Both the position numbers and the translations under genes were made by a program. Below the pieces are notes generated by a model. The model had not been told where the DNA came from and made no database searches. It was given only the letters and a program-made list of their open reading frames with translations. Of a stretch of 11,645 nucleotides of DNA, positions 6,111-11,645 are shown in pieces. Numbering within the stretch: position 1 is the stretch's first letter; each line of letters opens with the position of its first letter. The DNA is taken from the NCBI GenBank assembly GCA_005879045.1, contig VBLV01000054.1:1-11645 (forward strand), read 5' to 3'. The DNA is from Methanobacteriota archaeon. GTDB lineage: Archaea; Thermoplasmatota; Thermoplasmata; RBG-16-68-12.

Positions 6111-7049
6111 TCATCGCCGTTGCGTTCGATACCAGGCCAGCGTTCGCCCGAGTCCATCCCGGAGGGACGTGCGCGGTGTGAACCCGAGTTTCGCGGAGGC
6201 CCTCGTGATGTCGGCCCGAGAATCCCGGACATCGCCGGGTCGCGGCTCGCCGTGCTTCGTGCGAATCGGGACGCCCGCGATTTCCGAGAGGAGGCGGGCC
6301 ACCTCGTTGACCGAAGTGGCCGATCCGGAGCCCAGGTTGATGAGCTGTCCCGCGACGGGTCGCTCCCCCGCGAGTTCCAGGGCCGCGGTCAGATCCCCGA
6401 CGTACAGGAAGTCCCGCGTCTGGCCGCCGTCGCCGTAGATTTCGATCCCCTCGTCGGCTGCCATGGCGGCGCAGAACTTCGAGATGACGCTCGCATACGG
6501 CGAGGTCGGGTCTTGCCGCGGGCCATACGCGTTGAAGATCCGCACGACGACGGTCTCGAGGCCCTTCAGGGAGGCGATCTCCTCGCACGCGAACTCGCCC
6601 ACCATCTTCGAGGTGGCGTAGGGCGACGCCGGCGCCGGCCGCATCGTCTCGACTTTCGGGTTCGTCTCCGAGTTCCCGTACACCGCGGCGCTCGAGGCGA
6701 ACACGACCCGCCGCACCTTCGCGTCGACGACGGCCTTGAGGACGGCGAGCGTGCCTTGGACGTTCGTCCGCCAATAGGCCTCCGGATGCGCGACGCTGTC
6801 GGGGACCGACGTCTTAGCCGCGAGATGGTAGACGATGTCGCGGCCCTCCATCGCGGTCGACAGCGCTTTGCGATTCAGGATCGACGCCTTCTTGACGTGG
6901 ACGTCTCGCGGGACCGTCTCGAGATTCCGGAGGGAGCCCGCCGACAGGTCGTCGAGGACGGCGACCTCGTTCCGCGCGCCGAGCTGCTCGACCAGGTGGG
7001 AACCGATGAACCCGGCGCCGCCGGTGACGAGGACCCGCGTCCCTTGCAT
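6111..7049 (-). CDS. NAD-dependent NDP-sugar epimerase/dehydratase (GalE-like extended SDR)
   Basis: This 312-residue extended short-chain dehydrogenase begins with the NAD-binding fold MQGTRVLVTGGAGFIGSHL (glycines at 10, 11, 13 and 16), followed by an acidic residue for the NAD ribose at about D33. YHLAA (74-78), SSAAVYG (119-125) and YxxxK with Y144 and K148 give the catalytic Ser/Tyr/Lys set. RIFNAYGPRQDP at 170-181 and FLYVGDL at 214-220 are typical of UDP-glucose 4-epimerases and related UDP-GlcNAc epimerases. It probably makes UDP-galactose or a related sugar for glycans or glycolipids; the exact substrate cannot be read. I chose ATG 7049 because the fold starts there. The upstream ATG at 7109 would overlap the SDR stop codon and add a 20-residue extension unlike the family. 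A TATA-like box precedes 7049 and no Shine-Dalgarno sequence is seen. Confidence 0.88.
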   Translation of the reverse strand: MQGTRVLVTGGAGFIGSHLVEQLGARNEVAVLDDLSAGSLRNLETVPRDVHVKKASILNRKALSTAMEGRDIVYHLAAKTSVPDSVAHPEAYWRTNVQGTLAVLKAVVDAKVRRVVFASSAAVYGNSETNPKVETMRPAPASPYATSKMVGEFACEEIASLKGLETVVVRIFNAYGPRQDPTSPYASVISKFCAAMAADEGIEIYGDGGQTRDFLYVGDLTAALELAGERPVAGQLINLGSGSATSVNEVARLLSEIAGVPIRTKHGEPRPGDVRDSRADITRASAKLGFTPRTSLRDGLGRTLAWYRTQRR

Positions 7050-7076
7050 GGGCTCGCGGCGCACGGAAGGAGACGG

Positions 7077-7085
7077 CCATAAGGG
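7077..7085 (-). promoter_or_regulatory. Probable TATA box of the epimerase gene
   Basis: CCCTTATGG on the minus strand is centred 32 nt before ATG 7049, in the 56-nt spacer behind the dehydrogenase gene. It supports separate transcription of the epimerase and the ATG 7049 start. Confidence 0.4.
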
Positions 7086-7105
7086 TTCCGGTACGAACCC
7101 GCGTC

Positions 7106-7951
7106 TCACACGGACAGGTGTGCGAGCTCCGCGCTGACGTCGAACAATCGGCGCGCTGCGACTGGGTCCTGGGCGGCGCGAGACGGCTCTCGGATGTGTT
7201 TGTTTGCGAAGTACTTGCCCGTGACACCTGCGACGTCGGGCGAAATCGAGAGGTAGATTGGCGTCTCGGCGCCTTTCTCCGGGCTTTTGAGGAACATCCG
7301 CACGAATTGCACAACCACGGAGGCGCCGCCGAACCCGAGATTCGTCCGGATCACGCCGTGATGGCAGGCGTTCACCGTGACGCCGGTCCCTTGGAGGCGT
7401 CGCGCGAGTTCCTGCGTGAACAGAATCTGCGCGAGCTTCGATTGACCGTACGCGCCGAAGCCGCCGTATCGCCGCTCGCCTTGGAGGTCGTCGAAATGGA
7501 TCGTGCCACCCGAGTGGGCGCTCGAGGAGACGTTGACGATGCGCGAGGGCGCGGACTTCTTGAGGAGGTCGAGCAGGAGGTGCGTCAGCAGAAATCCGGA
7601 GAGGTAGTTGACCTCGAACGTCCGCTCAAGGCCGTCCGGCGTGACCTCGCGATGCGGCGTGTAGACGCCGGCGTTATTGATCAGGACGTCGAGCCGCGGA
7701 TACTTCCTCTTGAATTCCTCTGCGAAGGACCGCGTGGAGTCTTCGCTCGCCAAATCAACGATCTCGAGGTAGACCTTCGAGTTTCCGGAGTCTCGGACGA
7801 TGTCCTGCCGCGCGGCCTCGCCTCGCGTCGCACTGCGACACGCCATCACGACCGTCCCGCCTAGGCGGGCGAGGCCCAACGCCGTGGCTTTGCCGATCCC
7901 TGAGTTCGCCCCGGTCACCAGGAGTACGCGGTCCTCCATGTTCGCGACCAT
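7106..7951 (-). CDS. Short-chain dehydrogenase/reductase (retinol dehydrogenase-like)
   Basis: This 281-residue classical SDR has the cofactor motif TGANSGIG (residues 13-20), VDLAS with D66, NNAG (92-95), the catalytic serine in NVSSSAHS (about 143-144), and YxxxK with Y168 and K172. R39 in ACRS after the second strand suggests preference for NADP(H). The arrangement resembles retinol dehydrogenase/WWOX-type and many unassigned prokaryotic SDRs; the substrate cannot be deduced. The motif after the active site reads CHHGVIRTNL where most relatives have HPGV. ATG 7951 was chosen because GAGGG lies 4 nt upstream. ATG 7975, which would overlap the cupin gene, and ATG 7939 are alternatives. It lies 7 nt behind the cupin gene and almost certainly shares its transcript. 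Confidence 0.88.
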   Translation of the reverse strand: MVANMEDRVLLVTGANSGIGKATALGLARLGGTVVMACRSATRGEAARQDIVRDSGNSKVYLEIVDLASEDSTRSFAEEFKRKYPRLDVLINNAGVYTPHREVTPDGLERTFEVNYLSGFLLTHLLLDLLKKSAPSRIVNVSSSAHSGGTIHFDDLQGERRYGGFGAYGQSKLAQILFTQELARRLQGTGVTVNACHHGVIRTNLGFGGASVVVQFVRMFLKSPEKGAETPIYLSISPDVAGVTGKYFANKHIREPSRAAQDPVAARRLFDVSAELAHLSV

Positions 7952-7955
7952 GGTT

Positions 7956-7960
7956 CCCTC
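7956..7960 (-). promoter_or_regulatory. Shine-Dalgarno sequence of the SDR, overlapping the cupin stop codon
   Basis: GAGGG on the minus strand, within GTGAGGG, lies 4 nt before ATG 7951 and shares bases with the TGA stop of the cupin gene. This favours ATG 7951 and coupled translation. Confidence 0.6.
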
Positions 7961-8327
7961 ACACGCCGTCGACATTCACGACCGGCTGGCCGCTTCCGAC
8001 GAGGATATTCACGATGACCAGCTCGCGTGCGCGATCCGGGTTCACGTCCCGGTGCACGAGGCCGGGAGGGACGTGGAAGAAGTCCCCGGGACCCGCGACC
8101 GCCGCGTCCGCGCCCTTCGGGCCGTACTCGAGTCGGAGTTGACCGGAGACCAGGAAGCCATAGAGTTCGTGGGTTCCGTGATGATGCCAACCCGATACCG
8201 CTCCGCGCTCGAGTCGCGTTCGGGACATGAGGACATTGCTCGACTGGAACGCCTTCTCCCGAAAGATCCCGGGCGTCGATTCGCCCTTCTTCAGGTCCGT
8301 CCCGTGGACGACGTCGATCCGCGGCAT
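7959..8327 (-). CDS. Small cupin-domain protein
   Basis: This 122-residue single-domain cupin has both metal-binding motifs. Motif 1 is GWHHHGTHELYGFLVSG, with the histidine pair and glutamate placed as in G(X)5HXH(X)3-4E(X)6G. Motif 2, GDFFHVPPGLVHRDVN, matches G(X)5PXG(X)2H(X)3N exactly. Such small cupins bind a divalent metal and act as isomerases, dioxygenases or sugar-modifying enzymes, or simply bind small ligands; the reaction cannot be inferred here. ATG 8327 is supported by a TATA-like box 27 nt upstream. It is the first gene of a probable pair with the SDR, which hints that the two act on a common metabolite. It is divergent from the DUF835 gene across a 164-nt spacer. Confidence 0.9.
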   Translation of the reverse strand: MPRIDVVHGTDLKKGESTPGIFREKAFQSSNVLMSRTRLERGAVSGWHHHGTHELYGFLVSGQLRLEYGPKGADAAVAGPGDFFHVPPGLVHRDVNPDRARELVIVNILVGSGQPVVNVDGV

Positions 8328-8348
8328 GGCCCTGCTGACGAGAGGGTG

Positions 8349-8358
8349 ATACTAAAAG
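8349..8358 (-). promoter_or_regulatory. Probable TATA box of the cupin-SDR operon
   Basis: CTTTTAGTAT on the minus strand is centred 27 nt before ATG 8327, the spacing expected for a nearly leaderless archaeal mRNA. It is one of the few A/T-rich stretches in the divergent spacer. Confidence 0.5.
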
Positions 8359-8456
8359 TTCTGGTGAACGGCATCCGCGGAGAGCTCGCCGAAACGGACG
8401 GGAGATACCCTTCCACAGGAGAAGACTAACTCAAATCCGAGACTTTGGGGAAAGGG

Positions 8457-8464
8457 CTTTTTAA
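8457..8464 (+). promoter_or_regulatory. Probable TATA box of the DUF835 gene
   Basis: CTTTTTAA lies in the divergent spacer, centred 31 nt before ATG 8492. The expected transcription start would fall within a few bases of the start codon. Confidence 0.5.
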
Positions 8465-8491
8465 CGCCGGCCCAGTACGTCGCGGGGGCTG

Positions 8492-10087
8492 ATGGTCGAA
8501 GCCTCCCAGTGGTACTCCCTCATCTCGGTTGGGAGCAGCTCCCTGGCCCTCCTCGCCGCCGCCTACGTCGTGCGGAAGATTCCGAACCGCCGCGCCGGTG
8601 ACACGTTCGTCTTGGCGATGGTGTTCTTCGTCCTCGCGGGGACGTTCGCTTATCTCCTGCGGACCTCGACCCTGGACTACGGCTCGAATTCGGGACCCCT
8701 CACCCTCGCCCGTCTCTTCTACTTCTTCCACATGCTCGCGGTCGGTTTCACGGCGTCGTTCATCGGCCAGTACTTCCTTGGATTCGAGATCATGCGGCGC
8801 CGCCTCGTGAACCTCTTCCTCCAGGTCTCGCTGCTGATCGTCGCCATCGGGGTCACGACCCAGGTCACGGAGCTCGAGAACGAATACGGAGGCATCGGGG
8901 TCGTCGTCGAGGACACGTGGGCCCGCGGGAGCCTCGCCCTGTTCGCGACCCTGTTCATGTCCACGGCCCTCGCGGTCCTCGTCCGCACGCTCCTCCGCAA
9001 CAAGGATCCGATTGTCCGGAAGCAGGCGATCCTGATGACCGCCGGCGTCGTGATCCACGGGACGGGCGCAGAATCGTACGCGTACCTGCGAATCTTCGCG
9101 GACCTGTATCCGCCTCCTTACCTCACGATTACGGCATTCGCGATGGCGGCCCTCTTCGCGGTCGCCGTCCTGCGCTACCGGATGTTCGTGGTGACGCCGC
9201 AGAAAGAGGAACCGGTCGGCGTGCCGCGGCGTTTCGACCTGAAGGCCGGCCACGCGTACGCGATTCGAGAACGGCGGCCCCGGCTGGCGTTCCTCGCGGT
9301 CGCCGAAGCGGTCCGACTCGGGGCGCTCGGCCTCGTGATCACGCGCCGCACGCCCACCGAGGTACGCGACGACTACGACCTCCAGACCACCCCAATCCTG
9401 TGGCTCACATCGGCCGTCGGCCAGAACCGCATCCCCCCGACGAATCCGGAGTTGCTCGAGCGCCTCGTGCGCGAGTTCGTCGCGTCTCAGCCCACGGCCG
9501 TCGTCGTGCTCGAGGGAATCGAATATCTCGCGAATTACCTGGAGGCCGCGCGGGTCGTGCGTCTCCTGAACACCGTGCGGGACCTTGTGACCGCGGGCGA
9601 TGGCACCCTGCTCGCGAGCGCCGATCCCGCATCCCTCGACGAGGCGACCGCCGGCGTCCTCGATCGAGAATTCGAGCCGCTCGCGGTGCCGGAGAAGGTC
9701 GGCTACGAAGTCGAGGACGTCTTCGTGATCGAGGGAGGGGGCCTCCTCCTGACGCACGCAAGCCGATCGGACGGCGCGGAGGTCGACCCCGACGTCATGG
9801 CGGGCATGCTCACCGCGATCATGAATTTCGCGCGCGTGTCGTTCGCAGGTGGAGCGGACGAATTGCGCCGACTCGAGCTCGGCGACCAGACCGTCGTCAT
9901 CGAACGCAGTCCGAAGTTCATCCTCGCGGTCGCGATCACCGGCAAGCCGCCCGGCGAAGTCCAGGAGGAGATGCGGATCTTCCTGGAACGCGCGGAGCGC
10001 CGCTACGGCCCGATGATGGCCCGGTGGACCGGGGATCCGCAAGAGTTCCCAGGATTGCAGGCGATGACGAGCCGACTCTTCCTATGA
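8492..10087 (+). CDS. Seven-helix membrane protein with DUF835 domain and a C-terminal regulatory-like domain
   Basis: This 531-residue protein has three parts. Residues about 9-232 hold seven hydrophobic helices (near 9-29, 37-57, 71-98, 106-125, 145-168, 178-200 and 208-232), like the seven-helix sensor modules on archaeal and bacterial signalling proteins. Residues about 250-395 form a DUF835 domain, recognised by LGLVITRRTP (280-288), PILWLT (301-306) and LEGIEYLANYL (340-350). Residues about 408-522 form a separate domain with a pattern common in archaeal signalling proteins (FVIEGGGLLL, DPDVMAGMLTAI, RRYGPMMARWTGD). It is possibly related to the roadblock/LC7 fold, a weak inference. No kinase, HAMP or output enzyme domain is seen. 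It likely senses something at the membrane and passes the signal through protein contacts. ATG 8492 agrees with a TATA box 31 nt upstream. Its stop overlaps the stop of the converging DinB-like gene. Confidence 0.8.
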   Translation: MVEASQWYSLISVGSSSLALLAAAYVVRKIPNRRAGDTFVLAMVFFVLAGTFAYLLRTSTLDYGSNSGPLTLARLFYFFHMLAVGFTASFIGQYFLGFEIMRRRLVNLFLQVSLLIVAIGVTTQVTELENEYGGIGVVVEDTWARGSLALFATLFMSTALAVLVRTLLRNKDPIVRKQAILMTAGVVIHGTGAESYAYLRIFADLYPPPYLTITAFAMAALFAVAVLRYRMFVVTPQKEEPVGVPRRFDLKAGHAYAIRERRPRLAFLAVAEAVRLGALGLVITRRTPTEVRDDYDLQTTPILWLTSAVGQNRIPPTNPELLERLVREFVASQPTAVVVLEGIEYLANYLEAARVVRLLNTVRDLVTAGDGTLLASADPASLDEATAGVLDREFEPLAVPEKVGYEVEDVFVIEGGGLLLTHASRSDGAEVDPDVMAGMLTAIMNFARVSFAGGADELRRLELGDQTVVIERSPKFILAVAITGKPPGEVQEEMRIFLERAERRYGPMMARWTGDPQEFPGLQAMTSRLFL

Positions 10088-10594
10088 GGGTCCCGGATCG
10101 CCTTTGTTCAAGAGGCGCACATCGATCCACGTCATCTCCGGCGGCTCGACGTCGATTTGCCAGAGCAGCGCGATGAGCTCGCCGGTGTGGTGGGCCTGTT
10201 CGAACGTCACTTGCATTAGGGCGTCGCGGAGGGGATGCGCTCGGGTCTTCCACTCCGGCTGCACGCCGCGGTCGAGATCCTTGTCGGTGAGCTTGGCGAG
10301 GAACCGCTTCTCCTTCGCGATGATTTTCTCCAGATATCCTCGAAGGGGCTCCATCGATCGGACCTCGTCGAAATCCTTCTCACGCATCACGGGGTCCGCG
10401 GACGCCCCCTGCGCGGTCACGTTCAACCATCCGTCATGCAGGATGTGGTGGAAGATGTTCTTCAGCGATTCGTGCGTCGCCTCGCGGTTCTTCAGGAGTT
10501 CGTCCTCCGGGAGTTTCGCGAGGGCCTCGCCGTAATCGCGGAGGACCCGCCAGTTGTACTCGTAGATGTCGCGGAAATCGGCCACGCTCACCAT
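10082..10594 (-). CDS. DinB-fold (DinB/YfiT-like) putative metalloprotein
   Basis: This 170-residue, mostly helical soluble protein has the layout of the DinB four-helix-bundle family. The first helix contains NWRVLRDYGEALAKLP, the second has FHHILHDGW (residues 48-56, H50 the likely metal ligand), and a later helix has FEQAHHTGEL (131-140, with H135 and H136). Family members bind a divalent metal through three histidines and include thiol-dependent transferases such as bacillithiol transferases; many have no known reaction. Here the first histidine of the usual HxxxH pair seems replaced by E132, so the third ligand is uncertain. ATG 10594 has no Shine-Dalgarno sequence but has a TATA-like box 29 nt upstream. 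The last six bases overlap the stop of the DUF835 gene on the other strand. Confidence 0.8.
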   Translation of the reverse strand: MVSVADFRDIYEYNWRVLRDYGEALAKLPEDELLKNREATHESLKNIFHHILHDGWLNVTAQGASADPVMREKDFDEVRSMEPLRGYLEKIIAKEKRFLAKLTDKDLDRGVQPEWKTRAHPLRDALMQVTFEQAHHTGELIALLWQIDVEPPEMTWIDVRLLNKGDPGPS

Positions 10595-10618
10595 GGAGAC
10601 GCCTAACGGCGGCCCGCG

Positions 10619-10627
10619 AGATAAATG
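10619..10627 (-). promoter_or_regulatory. Probable TATA box of the DinB-like gene
   Basis: CATTTATCT on the minus strand is centred 29 nt before ATG 10594, in the 46-nt spacer after the polytopic membrane protein gene. It suggests a leaderless transcript starting near the ATG. Confidence 0.45.
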
Positions 10628-10640
10628 GTTTGCCGGCGCA

Positions 10641-11639
10641 CTACGGCGCCGCCGGTCCCGAAGGGACGACCGCGCTCACTTCCGTGGTGGGCGATGATTT
10701 TCGATACAGACGGACCAGCAGGAACGCGAACGCCGCTCCGACGATAGCCATGCCTCGCCAACCCGCGATTTCCAGGAAGGCCGCGAGGACGATGAGGAAG
10801 CCCATGGCCCCCGCGACGAAGGCGAAACGCTGCCGAGCCCATCTCGCCGGGTCGTCCGAGGTCCGGCGCACGAGAAGCATGACGGCCGCGAGGACGGCAG
10901 CCCCTTCGAGGATCGTGATGCTCGGGATGATCCCGAAGGATGGCCCACCGCCGTAGAGGAGGAACGATCCCATCAGGAACCCGAAGCCCGCGAGCGCGTA
11001 GACGCGCGGGGACCGTGGTAGGCGTCTTGCAGGCAACCGGGCCCAGAGTGGGCCTGCGTACTTCTTCGCGGCCCAAGCGAGGAACGCGACCGCGGCCGCG
11101 GCTCCCAGGAAGTGCCAGAAGGACGGGCGATAGGGAGTGAGGAGGATGTTGATGAACACGGTCGCGCCGGCGAGCAATGCGATCGCGGTGATGTAGCCGC
11201 GTCGGGATGTGAGGGGGATGCCTCGAGTCCGCGGCCAGATCCATTCCACGAGGAAGATCGGGATCGCGATGCTGACGACCGCATGATAGATCGTGAGCCA
11301 CACGGCCCAGACCCAGTTCACGTCGAACCATCGACCGTACCATGCGAGGGTCCCGAGGTCCATCCAGCCCGGATCGAAGAACGACTTCACTGCAAGGCCT
11401 TCCTCGATGATGCCGTAGGCCGCGCCGAGGAGGAGGATGCTCGGCCATCCCGTCTTCCAGCGGACCGCCGTCTCGCGCATGACGAGGACGCCGGCGCCGT
11501 ACAGCCAGATCAATAACAGCGCCGCAATCGGGTTCAGCCACTCGAGGGGCGGCGTGGACCCGGAGAGCATCTCCGCGATGACCGGCGAGAGGAGGACGAG
11601 GGCGAGGAGCGGACGTCGATTCGGGTGGGCCGCCGCCAT
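10641..11639 (-). CDS. Uncharacterised polytopic membrane protein with EEGL motif
   Basis: This 332-residue protein has roughly nine or ten hydrophobic helices and no signal peptide. Conserved-looking membrane-embedded polar motifs are SPVIAEMLSGSTPP (18-31), LYGAGVLVMRE (46-56), GAAYGIIEEGL (72-82, E79 and E80), GVNW-like DVNWVW (106-111), and IYHAVVSIAIPI (117-128, H119) followed by E132. From memory, this pattern matches a family of unannotated membrane proteins also present in Actinobacteria; I know of no assigned function. The glutamate pair in one helix and a histidine in a later one recall intramembrane metalloproteases of the CPBP or PrsW type, but the spacing does not match either family. 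ATG 11639 is 6 bases from the window edge, so its upstream signals are unseen and a start farther upstream is possible. It precedes the DinB-like gene by 46 nt on the same strand. Confidence 0.75.
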   Translation of the reverse strand: MAAAHPNRRPLLALVLLSPVIAEMLSGSTPPLEWLNPIAALLLIWLYGAGVLVMRETAVRWKTGWPSILLLGAAYGIIEEGLAVKSFFDPGWMDLGTLAWYGRWFDVNWVWAVWLTIYHAVVSIAIPIFLVEWIWPRTRGIPLTSRRGYITAIALLAGATVFINILLTPYRPSFWHFLGAAAAVAFLAWAAKKYAGPLWARLPARRLPRSPRVYALAGFGFLMGSFLLYGGGPSFGIIPSITILEGAAVLAAVMLLVRRTSDDPARWARQRFAFVAGAMGFLIVLAAFLEIAGWRGMAIVGAAFAFLLVRLYRKSSPTTEVSAVVPSGPAAP

Positions 11640-11645
11640 GGTGAC

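Noticed and set aside
7050..7109. N-terminal extension of the epimerase starting at ATG 7109
   Set aside because: The NAD-binding fold begins directly after ATG 7049. The extension is proline/arginine-rich, overlaps the SDR stop codon, and contains the TATA-like box.
871..8327. Flippase and NDP-sugar epimerase as one glycan-synthesis gene cluster
   Set aside because: They are separated by the M3 gene on the other strand and by independent promoters, and no glycosyltransferase is present, so a shared pathway is only a possibility.
8426..10042. 538-codon antisense frame opposite the DUF835 gene
   Set aside because: The composition is low-complexity charged (R, E, D, H), typical of an antisense shadow, and the plus strand encodes recognised domains.

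Overview
The window reads as chromosomal DNA from a GC-rich archaeon, most likely an uncultivated lineage of Thermoplasmatota. Four things support this. The partial gene at the left edge resembles, from memory, the C-terminus of the Thermoplasma prolyl iminopeptidase known as tricorn-interacting factor F1. The gene at 8492-10087 carries a DUF835 domain, a family found mainly in Euryarchaeota and Thermoplasmatota. Several genes that begin transcription units have an A/T-rich TATA-like box 27-35 nt before the start codon and no clear Shine-Dalgarno sequence, as expected for leaderless archaeal mRNAs. Genes inside operons do have Shine-Dalgarno sequences. The assignment is inference; no rRNA or other marker gene is present.

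Layout: (1) 1-821, plus strand: the tail of a prolyl iminopeptidase, then two short membrane ORFs that together look like one six-helix TMEM175-type channel broken by a frameshift. (2) 871-3995, minus strand: an orphan LolD-type ABC ATPase, a Wzx/MATE-type polysaccharide flippase and a CPBP (CAAX-type) membrane protease. The last two are separated by 2 nt. The protease contains a perfect in-frame 198-bp tandem duplication. (3) 4125-6101, plus strand: a thimet-oligopeptidase-like M3 zinc peptidase. (4) 6111-8327, minus strand: a cupin and a short-chain dehydrogenase in a tight pair, then an NDP-sugar epimerase with its own probable promoter. (5) 8492-10087, plus strand: a seven-helix membrane sensor-like protein with DUF835. 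(6) 10082-11639, minus strand: a DinB-fold protein preceded by an uncharacterised polytopic membrane protein at the right edge.

Functional themes: peptide catabolism (prolyl iminopeptidase, M3 oligopeptidase), envelope and glycan work (flippase, NDP-sugar epimerase, membrane protease, ABC ATPase) and membrane sensing or ion flux (DUF835 protein, TMEM175-like protein). No glycosyltransferase, transposase, integrase, CRISPR array, tRNA or rRNA was seen. No gap without a gene exceeds 170 nt. I did not find a convincing new multi-gene system. The observations most worth checking are the exact duplication in the CPBP protease and the split TMEM175 gene.
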